Of a stretch of DNA of 64,000 nucleotides, positions 16,337-25,290 are shown piece by piece; the first letter of the stretch is position 1, and the number at the start of each line of letters is the position of its first letter. Source of the stretch: Streptomyces sp. WM6386 (lineage in GTDB: Bacteria > Actinomycetota > Actinomycetes > Streptomycetales > Streptomycetaceae); NCBI RefSeq assembly GCF_000972385.1, contig NZ_JXTE01000016.1, forward strand, positions 58,549-122,548, written 5' to 3'. The notes under the pieces were generated by a model. It was given only the letters and a program-made list of their open reading frames with translations. It was not told where the DNA came from and searched no databases. The position numbers and the translations under genes were made by a program.

Positions 16337-17167
16337 TCATGTCATGACCGCGTGCAGCCCCCCGTCGACATGCAGGATCTCGCCGGTGGTGGCCGGCAGC
16401 CAGTCCGACAGGAGCACCGCGCAGGCCTTCGCCGTCGGCTCCGGGTCGTGGACGTCCCAGGCGAGCGGCGGGCGGGTGCGCCAGATCTGCTCCATGCGGT
16501 CCACTCCGGGGATCGAGCGCGCGGCCAGGGTACGGACCATGCCCGCCGCGACCAGGTTGACGCGGATGCGTCGTTCGCCGAGGTACAGCGCCAGATAGCG
16601 GGCGACGGACTCGAGTGCGGCCTTGGAGACGCCCATCCAGTCGTAGCCGGGCCAGGCCAGGGCCGCGTCGAAGTCGAGGCCCACCACGGACGAGCCCTCC
16701 GCCATCTGCGGAAGGCACGCCGTGACCAGGGCCTTGAGGGAGTACGCCGATACTTCCAGCGCCGTCGCCGCGTCCTGCCACGACGTGTCGAGGAAGGCGC
16801 CGCCGAGCGCGGACCGGGGGGCGAACGCGATCGAGTGCACGATTCCGTCAAGGCCGCCCAGGTGGCCGGCGACCGCGTCCTGCAGTGCGTCGAGATCGCC
16901 GGGCTCGGTGACGTCGAGACGGAGCACCGGTGCGGGCCTCGGCAGGCGCTCCGCCATCGCCTCCGTGATGGGCAGGGCCCGCCCGAAGGAGGTCAGGACC
17001 ACCCTGGCCCCTTCCTGCTGGGCGATCCGCGCCACGTGGAAGGCGATCGAGGTGTCGGAGAGCACTCCGGTGATCAGCAGCCGCTTCCCGGCGAGCAGCC
17101 CGCCCGTCGGCCGGCCGGCCTCGGTCGAGGTGCCCTCGGTCCGGGTGTCCGGTGTCGACGTGCTCAT
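16337..17167 (-). CDS. Enoyl-ACP reductase, InhA/FabI type
   Basis: 276 residues from ATG 17167. It performs the last reduction of type II fatty acid elongation (trans-2-enoyl-ACP to acyl-ACP with NADH/NADPH). Visible: LLITGVLSDTSIAFHVARIA (atypical Rossmann entry of FabI), DGIVHSIAFAPRSALGG, and GYDWMGVSKAALESVARYLA with catalytic Tyr and Lys. LDFD replaces the first Tyr by Phe as in mycobacterial InhA. LLSDWLPATTGEILHVDGG closes the domain. It is the last gene of the afsA-like/fab operon, overlapping the ketoreductase by 4 bases. It is probably a pathway-specific copy rather than the housekeeping gene. Confidence 0.9.
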   Translation of the reverse strand: MSTSTPDTRTEGTSTEAGRPTGGLLAGKRLLITGVLSDTSIAFHVARIAQQEGARVVLTSFGRALPITEAMAERLPRPAPVLRLDVTEPGDLDALQDAVAGHLGGLDGIVHSIAFAPRSALGGAFLDTSWQDAATALEVSAYSLKALVTACLPQMAEGSSVVGLDFDAALAWPGYDWMGVSKAALESVARYLALYLGERRIRVNLVAAGMVRTLAARSIPGVDRMEQIWRTRPPLAWDVHDPEPTAKACAVLLSDWLPATTGEILHVDGGLHAVMT

Positions 17168-17874
17168 ACGCCCATCCCGAGACCGCCGCTGACGGGGACG
17201 AACGCGCCGGTGATGTACGACGCGTCCGCACCGGCGAGGAAGCGCACCACGTTCGCCACCTCCTCGGGTGTGCCGGGGCGGCCGAGCGCCGTCATGGAGA
17301 GGTACTCGGCACGCCTCTTCGGGCTGACGCCGGCCACCATGTCGGTGTCGATGAAGCCGGGAGCCACCACATTGGCCGTGATGCCGCGCCGCCCCAGCTC
17401 CCGGGCGAGCGAGCGGGCCAGGCCGGTGAGGCCCGTCTTGGAGGCCGCGTAGTTGGCCTGCCCCGGCGAGCCGAGCATCCCGGAGAAGGACGAGATGAAG
17501 ACGAGCCGGCCCCACCGGCCTTCCAGCATGCCGGGGATGGCCCGCCGTGCCGAACGGAAGGCGCCCACCAGATTGGTGTCGAGGAGTTCCAGGAAGTCCT
17601 CGTCGGTGGTCTGGAGGGCCAGCTTGTCGCGCATGATCCCGGCGTTCGCCACCAGGACCTGCACGGGGCCGTGCTCGGCCTCGATCTTCTCGTACGCGAT
17701 GTCCAGCGATCCGGGATCGGTGACGTCGCAGCGTACGCCGAAGAAGCCCTCGGGAGGCTCCCCCGACCGGTGCCCGACGGCGACCCGGTCGCCCTGTGCG
17801 GCGAAGGTGCGGGCGATGGCCAGACCGATGCCGCGGTTGGCTCCGGTGACGAAGACGGACCGGCCTTCGGTCAT
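17164..17874 (-). CDS. fabG: 3-oxoacyl-ACP reductase
   Basis: 236 residues, the usual FabG length. Motifs in order: TGANRGIGLA (cofactor binding), NAGIMRDKLAL (Asn of the tetrad nearby), FISSFSGMLGSPGQANYAASK (catalytic Ser, Tyr and Lys), VAPGFIDTDM. It reduces beta-ketoacyl-ACP to beta-hydroxyacyl-ACP with NADPH. The ATG overlaps the KAS II stop by 4 bases and its stop overlaps the enoyl reductase start by 4 bases, giving tight coupling. In this context it could also act on a butyrolactone-type intermediate. Confidence 0.9.
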   Translation of the reverse strand: MTEGRSVFVTGANRGIGLAIARTFAAQGDRVAVGHRSGEPPEGFFGVRCDVTDPGSLDIAYEKIEAEHGPVQVLVANAGIMRDKLALQTTDEDFLELLDTNLVGAFRSARRAIPGMLEGRWGRLVFISSFSGMLGSPGQANYAASKTGLTGLARSLARELGRRGITANVVAPGFIDTDMVAGVSPKRRAEYLSMTALGRPGTPEEVANVVRFLAGADASYITGAFVPVSGGLGMGV

Positions 17875-19118
17875 CGTGTGCCTGCTTTCTGGAGGACCAG
17901 GACGGCGTTCTGCCCGCCGAACCCGAAGGAGTGGCTGGTCGCGGTCTCGACGCGCTGCTCGCGCGGCGCACCGCTGACGACGTCGATGTCGATCTCGGGG
18001 TCGAGCTTGTCGAGGTTGGCGGTGGGCGGCACGAGACCGTGCTCGACGGTCAGGGCCGTGTACGCCACCTCGATGGCACCCGCGGCGCCGAGCGCGTGTC
18101 CCGTGACGCCCTTGGTGGAGGTCACCGACGGCCGGCCGACCAGGACCCGGTTGATCAGCCGGGACTCCATCAGGTCGTTCAACTTGGTCGATGTGCCATG
18201 GGCGTTGACGTGGTCGACGGCCTCGGGGGCGACATCCGCGTCGGTGAGCGCCGCGCGCAGGGCGCGTTCCACGCCCGCGCCCGCCGGGTCCGGCGCGGAG
18301 GCATGGTGCCCGTCGGCGCTGGCCCCGTAGCCCGCGACCAGCGCGCGGACCGCGCCGCCTCGCGCTGTCGCGTCCCGCTCACGCTCAAGGACCAGCACGG
18401 CCGCCGCCTCCGCGGCCACGAAGCCGCCGCGGTCCGCGTCGAAGGGGCGTGATGCCCCCGCCGGGTCCTCGGTGCGCCGGGAGAGTGCGCCCATGCGGTG
18501 GTAGGCGGCCATCGGGGTCGGGCTGAGCGGTGCCTCGGAGGCGCCGGCGAGCACGATGTCGCACAGGCCGGACTGAAGCATCTGCCGTGCGGTGCCGATC
18601 GCCGTGACACCGGAGGCGCAGGCCGTGGCGACCACGAGGTTCGGGCCGAGCGCCCGGCAGTGCATGGCGAGGTATCCGGAGATCATGTTGACCGGCCAGT
18701 TCACCATCACCAGCGGTGAGACCTGGTCGGCGCCCTCCTGGTGGTACGCGGTGTGGGCGTCCTCGTAGGAGGCGGTGCCGCCCAGCGCGTTGCCCATGAC
18801 CACGCCGACCCGGGCTCCGTCCCACCGGTCCGGGTCGAGGCCCGCGTCGGACAGCGCCTCCTTGGCGGCCACCAGGGCGAGTTGGCTGACCCGGTCCAGG
18901 CGCCAGGCCGTGGAGCGGCCGAGCAGGGCGTTGGCGTCGAAGCCGGGGACCCGGCAGGAGATGTCCACCGGGAGCCCGGCGAGGGCCGGGTCGCGCTGCG
19001 CGGTGGGGCGGCCCGACAGCAGCCGCTCCCAGTTCGCCGCCACCCCGATGCCGGCCGGGGTGACGAGGCCGATGCCCGTGATCGCGACGCGTGCGTCGTG
19101 TCCCGCGTCCTCGGCCAT
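17871..19118 (-). CDS. fabF: Beta-ketoacyl-ACP synthase II
   Basis: 415 residues from ATG 19118. It elongates acyl-ACP with malonyl-ACP. Catalytic set: ATACASGVTAIG (Cys nucleophile), HVNAHGTSTKLND (first His), TKGVTGHALGAAGAIE (Lys/second His) and HSFGFGGQNAVLVL. The frame stays open far upstream, but the ATG is placed by its 1-base overlap with the ACP stop (TGATG). There is no partner chain-length factor, so this looks like a fatty acid rather than an aromatic polyketide system. Confidence 0.9.
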   Translation of the reverse strand: MAEDAGHDARVAITGIGLVTPAGIGVAANWERLLSGRPTAQRDPALAGLPVDISCRVPGFDANALLGRSTAWRLDRVSQLALVAAKEALSDAGLDPDRWDGARVGVVMGNALGGTASYEDAHTAYHQEGADQVSPLVMVNWPVNMISGYLAMHCRALGPNLVVATACASGVTAIGTARQMLQSGLCDIVLAGASEAPLSPTPMAAYHRMGALSRRTEDPAGASRPFDADRGGFVAAEAAAVLVLERERDATARGGAVRALVAGYGASADGHHASAPDPAGAGVERALRAALTDADVAPEAVDHVNAHGTSTKLNDLMESRLINRVLVGRPSVTSTKGVTGHALGAAGAIEVAYTALTVEHGLVPPTANLDKLDPEIDIDVVSGAPREQRVETATSHSFGFGGQNAVLVLQKAGTR

Positions 19119-19369
19119 CAGGCGGTCCCCGCCGCCGTGTTCACCAGTTCGAAGAGGTCCGAGACGGTGCCGCTGCTGTTGAGGTCCTCGGTGGGTATCA
19201 CCACGCCGAGCTGCTTCTGCAGGGTCAGCGCGACCTCGATGAGCGCGAGCGAGTCCAGTTCGATGTCCTCCAGCACGGTGTCGGGCTGGATGTCCTCGCG
19301 CAGAACGCCGAACTTCTCTTCCAGGACCTGGGAGAGGATCTCGAAGGTGGGGGGAGTGAAGGTGCTCAT
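19118..19369 (-). CDS. Acyl carrier protein
   Basis: 83 residues, standard ACP size. The 4'-phosphopantetheine attachment Ser lies in ELDSLALIEVAL (residue ~40). The chain is acidic and helical as expected (LEEKFGVLREDIQPDTVLED). It carries the growing chain between the KAS enzymes encoded on either side. Its stop overlaps the fabF start by one base. Separation of 114 bases from the upstream fabH leaves room for a second promoter or an mRNA element. Confidence 0.92.
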   Translation of the reverse strand: MSTFTPPTFEILSQVLEEKFGVLREDIQPDTVLEDIELDSLALIEVALTLQKQLGVVIPTEDLNSSGTVSDLFELVNTAAGTA

Positions 19370-19483
19370 CGCGATGATGCCTTTCGGGTGTGGGGACCGG
19401 GCGCGGGCGCGTCCGGGGTGCGTGGCGTGAACGTGCTTGTGGCAACGCGGACTTGAGTCGCGCTGGGCACAACGTGCCGGTGG

Positions 19484-20482
19484 TTACACGGACTTCAGTG
19501 CGGGCCAGGTCAGCGCCGTGGCCCCCCAGGTGGCGCCGCCTCCGAAGGCGGCCAGGACGACGCGGGCGCCGGGGACGAGGTCCCCCGTGCCGTGTGCGTG
19601 TGCCAGGGCGAGCGGGATGGAGGCCGCCGCCGTGTTGCCGACCCGGTCCAGGTGGATCACGAGCCGCTCCACGGGGACGTCCAGTTGCTCCGCGACGGCG
19701 TGCAGGATGCGCAGGTTGGCCTGGTGGCCGACCAGCCGGTCGACGTCGTCCGGCTGCCATCCGATGTGGGCGAGGGCGGCGCGTGCCGATTCGGTCATAC
19801 GGGTCACCGCGTGCCCGAACACCTCCCGGCCGCGCATGGAGAAGTAGCGGTCGGCCGGATCGGCGTCGGGATGGGGGCGGGGCTGCTCCGAGCCGCCGGC
19901 CCGCACCGTGATCAGGTCGGCGAGCGAGCCGTCGCTGCCGAGCACGATCCGGCCCAGGGCGCCGGGCTCACCGGGCTCACCGGCGCGCAGCACCACGGCG
20001 CCCGCGCCGTCGCCGAACACGACGGCGCTGGACCGGTCCTGCGGGTCGATGAGGGTGCTGAAGGCCTCGGCGCCGATGACGAGGACCTGTTCGGCGGCCT
20101 CGGACGCGATCATTCCGGCGGCGGTGGTGAGCGCGTACAGGAATCCCGTGCAGACGGCGGAGACGTCGAAGGCCGGGCGTCCGGTGAGGCCGAGGCGGCG
20201 GGCCACCTCGGGGGCGGTGGCCGGACAGGGGCGGTCGGGTGTGGTGGTGGCGAGCACCACCACGTCGACGTCCGCCGTGCCCGCCGACTGCAGGGCCCGC
20301 GCCCCGGCCTCGGCGGCGAGGAGGGAGGTGGGCATGCCGGCGGAGACGAAGTGCCGGGTGCGGATGCCGGTGCGGGTGCGAATCCACTCGTCCGAGGTGT
20401 CCATGCGGGCGGCGAGGTCGTCGTTGCCGACCATGTCGGGCGGCAGCCACGCGCCGATGCCACTGATGACGGCGGCCCTCAC
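19484..20482 (-). CDS. fabH: Beta-ketoacyl-ACP synthase III
   Basis: 332 residues. It starts fatty acid chains by condensing an acyl-CoA with malonyl-ACP. Catalytic triad: Cys in FDVSAVCTGFLYAL (~112), His in GHQANLRIL, Asn in GNTAAASIPLAL. The C-terminal AAFGGGATWGATAL is the usual closing loop. As a dedicated KAS III next to an AfsA homologue it may choose a branched or unusual starter for the pathway. Its ATG overlaps the preceding HAD gene by 4 bases. Confidence 0.92.
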   Translation of the reverse strand: MRAAVISGIGAWLPPDMVGNDDLAARMDTSDEWIRTRTGIRTRHFVSAGMPTSLLAAEAGARALQSAGTADVDVVVLATTTPDRPCPATAPEVARRLGLTGRPAFDVSAVCTGFLYALTTAAGMIASEAAEQVLVIGAEAFSTLIDPQDRSSAVVFGDGAGAVVLRAGEPGEPGALGRIVLGSDGSLADLITVRAGGSEQPRPHPDADPADRYFSMRGREVFGHAVTRMTESARAALAHIGWQPDDVDRLVGHQANLRILHAVAEQLDVPVERLVIHLDRVGNTAAASIPLALAHAHGTGDLVPGARVVLAAFGGGATWGATALTWPALKSV

Positions 20483-21339
20483 GCGCGGCCTCCCCTGGCG
20501 AGGACGGCCGCGGTGACCGGCGCCTCCATCTCGGCCGCGGCATCCGCAGAGACCCGCGCCTCCACCCCGCCCCTGGCCTCCACGGAAACCAACGCCTCAA
20601 CCCCGCCCGAAGCACCCTCGGAAACCGGCGTCTCCACCCCAGCCGCGGCATCCGCGGAGACCCGCGCCTCCACCCCGCCCCTGGCCTCCGCGGAAACCAA
20701 CGCCTCAACCCTGCCCGTGACCTCCGCGGTGTCGGTGAATTCCACTGCGAACCAGCCGGCTTGCTCGGCGCCCGTGCAGTTGACCGCGAGATCGTCGACG
20801 AGCACGCACTGCTCGCCGGGCACCCCGGCCCGCTCGGCGGCCATGCGGAAGATCTCCCGCTCGGGCTTGCGGCAGCCGGACTCGTACGACAGCACCACCG
20901 CGTCGAAGAGTCCCTCGGGCGGCACGGACAGTCGCCAGTGCCGGTCCCAGGCGGGCGGCATGTTGGACAGCAGCCCGACGAACACTCCCTGTCGGCGCAG
21001 CCGGTGCAGGGTGTCCAGCCAGGGCTGGTTGACCGCGCGGTCGGCGAACCAGCGCGCGGGGTAGTCGCTGAGGTCGACGTGGATGCCGCTGTGCGTCGCG
21101 AGGACCTCCTCCATCCGGCGCTCCCAGGTCTCCTGGGTGAGCAGCGGGGTGTCGAGCGGTGCCATGGCGTCGTCACCGGCCCCGCAGTCGCGGGCCACCT
21201 GCCGCATGGCGGCGAGGAGCGTGGCCGAGGGCACCCCGAGCCGGGCGCAGAAGGGCTCCAACGTCTCGGCCACCGGCGGGGTCAGCACGCCGCCGTAGTC
21301 GGTCCAGACCGCGCGCACGGGCCCGGTCGCGGGCGCCAT
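20479..21339 (-). CDS. HAD-superfamily phosphatase with a repeated C-terminal tail
   Basis: 286 residues from ATG 21339. HAD motif I is VWTDYGGVLT (nucleophile Asp), motif II LLSNMPP, motif III Lys in CRKPEREIF, and motif IV VDDLAVN. Residues ~1-210 make a complete HAD hydrolase. The last ~70 residues are six 12-residue repeats of the form VEARVSADAAAG, unusual for this family. Between an AfsA homologue (1-base overlap) and fabH (4-base overlap) it is well placed to remove the phosphate left by the AfsA reaction, as HAD protein MmfP is thought to do in methylenomycin-furan synthesis. Confidence 0.85.
   Translation of the reverse strand: MAPATGPVRAVWTDYGGVLTPPVAETLEPFCARLGVPSATLLAAMRQVARDCGAGDDAMAPLDTPLLTQETWERRMEEVLATHSGIHVDLSDYPARWFADRAVNQPWLDTLHRLRRQGVFVGLLSNMPPAWDRHWRLSVPPEGLFDAVVLSYESGCRKPEREIFRMAAERAGVPGEQCVLVDDLAVNCTGAEQAGWFAVEFTDTAEVTGRVEALVSAEARGGVEARVSADAAAGVETPVSEGASGGVEALVSVEARGGVEARVSADAAAEMEAPVTAAVLARGGRA
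20494..20709 (-). repeat. 36-bp tandem repeats encoding the HAD C-terminal tail
   Basis: Six consecutive 36-bp units, the last degenerate, coding for VEALVSAEARGG-like dodecapeptides. Units 1-2-3 and 4-5-6 are related as a 108-bp higher-order duplication: for example GCCGCGGCATCCGC starts at 20534 and again at 20642. Confidence 0.85.
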
Positions 21340-22307
21340 CAGAGCTCCTCCGCGACGCCGACGGCTATCTCGCTGACGACGGTGCCGTCCTGCCGGAAGC
21401 GCACGGCGACCTCGTCGCAGGTGCGGCGCACGGCGGCGACCCGGACCGGGGCGTCGAGTTCGGCGAACCGGGCGAACCTCGACCGGTAGCCGGTGATCCG
21501 CACGCCGGTGCCCACCGCCAGGAGCGCGGCCTGCCGGGCGGCCTCCATGAGGATCATCGCCGTGTAATGGTCCTGCGGGTGGTCGAAGTGTGTACGGTGC
21601 CCGGGCTCCACTGCCACCACGGCGGACACCCCGCCGGCCACGTGGCGGGCGTCGGCGAGCGCCACGTTGGCGGGATCGCGCCGGGCCACGTCGGCGGGCG
21701 CCACGGGCGTGCCGGGTGGTACGGCCGGCAGTGAACCGGACAGCGGCGGCGCCGACTTCCGGTGGTAGCGGCGGACGATCTCCGCCTCCTCCGCGGGCGA
21801 GTAGCGGGCGGAGATGTCGCAGCGGCCGAGGACCGCGCCACCGAGCGAGAGTTCCAGGACGTACCGCGCGGCCCGTACCGTCCCGGAGCGGACCTGGCTG
21901 CGGGTGACAGCGGCCTCGATGTTCAGCTCGCGGGGCCGGTCGTGAGGCGGGAGCGGGGTGTCGCCGGTGAGGGCGAGCGTCCATTCGGTGACGTGGAAGG
22001 CGCTGTCCCTGGCGACGCCGAGGCCGCGGTGGGCGATGCAGGTGGCGAACTGCCGGCAGCACTCCAGGAGGAGCATGCTGTCGGGGCCGTCGGCCGCCGG
22101 CCCTGTGTGGTCGCCGAAGTAGTAGTGTGCGGTCGGCAGTTGGGCCGCGGCGAGGTAGGTGTCCGCCGACAGGTCGGCGTAGTCGGTGAGGAAGACCTCG
22201 CTGACCGCCCAGCGGTGGACGTCGCCGCGGTCGACCGTACGTTGGTAGGAGAGGGTCGGCGCGGATGTGACCGCGTCCGGGGCGAGGGCGCTCTGAGGGA
22301 GGGGCAT
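21339..22307 (-). CDS. AfsA/ScbA-family gamma-butyrolactone synthase homologue (double hotdog)
   Basis: 322 residues in two A-factor hotdog halves. First half: SEVFLTDYADLSADTYLAAA and HYYFGDH ... LLLECCRQFATCIAHRGLGV. Second half: ANVALADARHVAGGVSAVVA and HFDHPQDHYTAMILMEAARQ. The acidic and His positions (LLECCRQ/LMEAARQ, FDHPQDH) match AfsA, which condenses a beta-ketoacyl-ACP with dihydroxyacetone phosphate. It is the first gene of an operon continuing into the HAD phosphatase and a complete set of fab genes, so its acyl substrate may be made on site. Expected products are butyrolactones or alkyl-furan acids. Confidence 0.9.
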   Translation of the reverse strand: MPLPQSALAPDAVTSAPTLSYQRTVDRGDVHRWAVSEVFLTDYADLSADTYLAAAQLPTAHYYFGDHTGPAADGPDSMLLLECCRQFATCIAHRGLGVARDSAFHVTEWTLALTGDTPLPPHDRPRELNIEAAVTRSQVRSGTVRAARYVLELSLGGAVLGRCDISARYSPAEEAEIVRRYHRKSAPPLSGSLPAVPPGTPVAPADVARRDPANVALADARHVAGGVSAVVAVEPGHRTHFDHPQDHYTAMILMEAARQAALLAVGTGVRITGYRSRFARFAELDAPVRVAAVRRTCDEVAVRFRQDGTVVSEIAVGVAEEL

Positions 22308-22712
22308 CGTGTGCTGCTCCTTGGGCAGTGGCCGGGCTCGTGGCTCACATTCTTCGAACGCCGAACAGCCGTCAGCCAGAGCCTTCTGCCACCTGTGCGC
22401 CTCATACCCTTGAAATCGGTACCAGTTACCCGGGGTTCAAACACCCGCTCTGCCCTGCTTTACGCCCGTTGACAGACCCTCGCGTCTTGTCGACGACGCT
22501 TCAGCGGCGGGGCCGGACGGCTGCCGGCGAGCGGAACCGCCACCGGAATCCTTCAGGGTGGTGCAGGACTCAGGGGTATCACGCACACCACGTCCCGCCC
22601 TTTGACTTCGTGCACGATGGTCATCCGGCGCGCACCGGCCGCACGAGCCGACGTGGCGCCGTCTTCTCCCCCACCCCTCACCCACACACGCCCGTTCCCG
22701 AACGCAGGAGGT
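22308..22712. promoter_or_regulatory. Divergent control region of the afsA-like operon and the monooxygenase gene
   Basis: About 400 bases without a credible gene between divergent operons. A possible sigma70-type -35 TTGACA occurs at 22469-22474, but no good -10 follows at 17 bases. CATACC and GGTACC lie 9 bases apart near 22408-22430, a weak hint of the inverted half-sites used by butyrolactone receptors or a MmyB-type regulator. AGGAGGT (22706-22712) is a strong ribosome site for the plus-strand gene. The operator assignment is speculative. Confidence 0.4.
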
Positions 22713-24212
22713 GTGACGCTCACCGTGGACAGCGAAGCACTGGTCGTCGGCGCAGGGCCGACCGGCCTGATGATGGCCACCGAGCTGCTCCGCCGCGGGA
22801 TCGACACCAGGATCGTCGATCGCGCGGCCCGAAGGAACCCCCATGCAAAGGCGATCATCCTCCAGCCGCGCGCGCTGGAGGTCATGGCCCGCCTCGGCCT
22901 GGAAGAACGCATCCGTGACGCGGCCCTGCCGGTCGTCGCCGCCAACTACTACACCCGCGGCCGCCGCGTCGCCCGTATCAACTTCCGCGGTCTGAAGGGC
23001 AGTCGCTTCGGAACCCCGCTCTCCCTCCCGCAGAACGAGACCGAGGGGCTGCTGCTCGAAGCGCTGCACGAGGCGGGTGGGCAAGTCGAGTACGGCCATC
23101 GGCTGACGGCCCTCGCGCAGGACGCCGACGGGGTGGAGGCCGGCCTGTCGGGGGCCGTCCACCGCACGGGCCGGCTGCTCGGCTGCGACGGCGCGCACAG
23201 CGCGGTCCGCGAGCAGCTCGGTGTCGCCTTCACCGGGCCGACCTACCCCCAGTCGTTCGTCCTCGTCGACGGGGAGTGGGAGACCCCGCTCGCACCTGCC
23301 GAGGCGCACTACTTCATGGGCCCCACCGGCGTGCTGGTCGTCGTCGGTCTCCCCGGTGGCCTCATACGTGTCTTCGGCAGCGCCCCCGAAGGCGCCACCG
23401 AGGAGAACGTCGAGGAGACCGTGCGGGCGATCGCCGCCGAGCGCAGCCCGGTTCCCCTTGAGCTGGCCTCCGTCACCGGTTCGGGCCACTTCCGGGTTCA
23501 CCGCAAGATGGCGGACCGGTTCCGCGAGGGCCGGGTGCTGCTCGCGGGCGACGCCGCGCATGTGCACAGCCCGGCCGGCGGGCAGGGCCTGAACACCAGC
23601 ATCCAGGATGCTCACGAAGCGGCCTGGCGTCTCGCCGACGTGATGCGTGGCCGGCTGCCGGAGACCGCGCTCGGGGCGTGGGAGCGGGAACGTATGCATG
23701 TCGCGCGCGCCGTGGTCACCGACACCGACCGGCAGACCCGGCTGTGGACCTGGGGCGGCTGGCGCGAGCGGGCCCGCGACCTCGCGGCGTCGGCCGCCGA
23801 GCGCAGCGGTGTCCTCGACCGCGTCCTGCCGTCCCGCTTCGCGCAGATGGACCTGCGCTATCCCGCCGAGGGCCCCGCACTCGGGCCGCTCGGCCCCGGC
23901 ACACGGCTGCCGGACATCCCCCTTCCGTCCGGCGGCCGCACCCACGACCTGCTGCGCGACGGGCGCCACGCGCTGCTCGTCCTCGCGGGTCGTACCCCCT
24001 TCGCCGAGCGGGACGTGCCCGTCTGCACGCACCTGGACGCGCGGACCGCGCGTGCCCTGGGCGTACGTCGCCCGGGAGCCGTGCTCGTACGTCCCGACGG
24101 CGTCGTCGCCGCGGCCGCCGCCCTCGCCGACACCGCCGCCCTGCGCCGTCTCGAACAGCTCCTGCCCGCCCGCCAGGGCGACCCCGGGACCACCACGCCC
24201 CACCGTCCGTAG
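22713..24212 (+). CDS. Class A FAD-dependent aromatic/polyketide-type monooxygenase
   Basis: About 499 residues. FAD motifs: ALVVGAGPTGLMMA at the N-terminus, LGCDGAHSAVREQLG (~155), and LLAGDAAHVHSPAGGQGLNT (~280). The C-terminal ~110 residues resemble the thioredoxin-like domain of phenol-hydroxylase-type enzymes. It hydroxylates or epoxidises a substrate with NAD(P)H and O2. GTG 22713 lies directly after AGGAGGT; GTG 22725 gives better ribosome spacing and an ATG at 22602 is in frame, so the start is uncertain by a few residues. It is the first gene of the plus-strand arm and is followed by an aldo-keto reductase. Confidence 0.85.
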   Translation: MTLTVDSEALVVGAGPTGLMMATELLRRGIDTRIVDRAARRNPHAKAIILQPRALEVMARLGLEERIRDAALPVVAANYYTRGRRVARINFRGLKGSRFGTPLSLPQNETEGLLLEALHEAGGQVEYGHRLTALAQDADGVEAGLSGAVHRTGRLLGCDGAHSAVREQLGVAFTGPTYPQSFVLVDGEWETPLAPAEAHYFMGPTGVLVVVGLPGGLIRVFGSAPEGATEENVEETVRAIAAERSPVPLELASVTGSGHFRVHRKMADRFREGRVLLAGDAAHVHSPAGGQGLNTSIQDAHEAAWRLADVMRGRLPETALGAWERERMHVARAVVTDTDRQTRLWTWGGWRERARDLAASAAERSGVLDRVLPSRFAQMDLRYPAEGPALGPLGPGTRLPDIPLPSGGRTHDLLRDGRHALLVLAGRTPFAERDVPVCTHLDARTARALGVRRPGAVLVRPDGVVAAAAALADTAALRRLEQLLPARQGDPGTTTPHRP

Positions 24213-24228
24213 CCCATGAGGAGAAGGC

Positions 24229-25227
24229 ATGACCACCACCACACCGCACACCCTGGACCGCGTCCTGCTCGGCGGCCGGCTGGAGGTGTCCGCGATCGGC
24301 CTCGGCTGCATGGGCATGGCCGAGTTCTACGGCGACCGCGACGAGGCCGAGTCGATCCGCACCATCCACGCGGCCCTGGACCGGGGCATGGACTTCCTCG
24401 ACACCGCGGACATGTACGGCGCCGGCCTGAGCGAGGAGATCGTCGGCCGCGCGCTGGCCGGCGGACACCGCGACCGGGTGACGCTCGCCACCAAGTGCGG
24501 GCTGATCCGGACCCCGGACGGCGTACGGGTCGACGGGAGCCCCCGGCACATCGCCGAGGCCGTCGACGCCAGCCTCGAACGCCTGGGCACCGACCACATC
24601 GACCTGTACTACCTGCACCGGGTCGACCCCCAGGTGCCCGTCGAGGAGTCGGTCGGCGCCATGGCGGAGCTCGTCGCCGCCGGAAAGGTACGGCACCTGG
24701 GGCTCTCCGAGGCCGGTTCGAGGACGATCCGTGCGGCGCACGCCGTGCACCCCATCACGGCGGTGCAGACCGAGTACTCCCTCGCCAGCCGCAATCCGGA
24801 GCGCTCGGTGCTGCCCACGGTGCGGGAACTCGGCATCGGCTTCGTCGCCTACAGCCCCTTCAGCCGCGGGCTGCTGTCCGGCGAGCTCTCCGGGACCGAG
24901 CTGGCCCCTGACGACATGCGGCGCGGTCTGCCCCGGTTCTCCGAGGACAACCTCGACGTCAACCAGCGCCTGGTCGCCAGGATCGGCGAGCTGGCGTCCC
25001 GGCTGGACTGCTCACCGGCGCAGTTCGCGCTCGCGTGGCTGGTCGCCCAGGGTGTCGTACCGATCCCGGGGGCTCAGCAGCGTACGCACATGAACGAGAA
25101 CGCCTCCGCCGGAGCCGTCACCCCGACCCCCGAGGTGCTGCGGGAGGTCGACGAGATCGCGCCGCCCGGTGCCTTCGCGGGTGAGCGCTTCCCCGAGCAT
25201 CTGCTCGCCATGGTCCAGGAGGACTGA
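24229..25227 (+). CDS. Aldo-keto reductase
   Basis: 332 residues, full length. The AKR tetrad is present: Asp and Tyr in [12 protein letters not shown], Lys in LATKCGL, His in [21 protein letters not shown] and [15 protein letters not shown] are typical of the subfamily. It reduces aldehydes or ketones with NADPH and could set a hydroxyl during tailoring. It starts 16 bases after the monooxygenase with AGGAGA... ahead, in the same transcript. A very strong hairpin follows. Confidence 0.9.
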   Translation: MTTTTPHTLDRVLLGGRLEVSAIGLGCMGMAEFYGDRDEAESIRTIHAALDRGMDFLDTADMYGAGLSEEIVGRALAGGHRDRVTLATKCGLIRTPDGVRVDGSPRHIAEAVDASLERLGTDHIDLYYLHRVDPQVPVEESVGAMAELVAAGKVRHLGLSEAGSRTIRAAHAVHPITAVQTEYSLASRNPERSVLPTVRELGIGFVAYSPFSRGLLSGELSGTELAPDDMRRGLPRFSEDNLDVNQRLVARIGELASRLDCSPAQFALAWLVAQGVVPIPGAQQRTHMNENASAGAVTPTPEVLREVDEIAPPGAFAGERFPEHLLAMVQED

Positions 25228-25232
25228 GAGAA

Positions 25233-25277
25233 CCGGACGGGCCCGGGTGCGCTGAGAGCGCACCCGGGCCCGTCCGG
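25233..25277. terminator. Bidirectional terminator between convergent redox genes
   Basis: A perfect 21-bp stem (25233-25253 with 25257-25277) with a GAG loop. It lies between the aldo-keto reductase stop and the convergent SDR stop. Confidence 0.9.
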
Positions 25278-25290
25278 TGTCCGTCCGCTG

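Noticed and set aside
22400..22440. Butyrolactone receptor operator
   Set aside because: Only short, imperfect half-sites (CATACC and GGTACC) were seen and no receptor gene lies in the window; too weak to call as a site.
22437..24317. 626-residue minus-strand frame opposite the flavin monooxygenase
   Set aside because: The plus strand shows all three FAD motifs in order; the minus frame has none.
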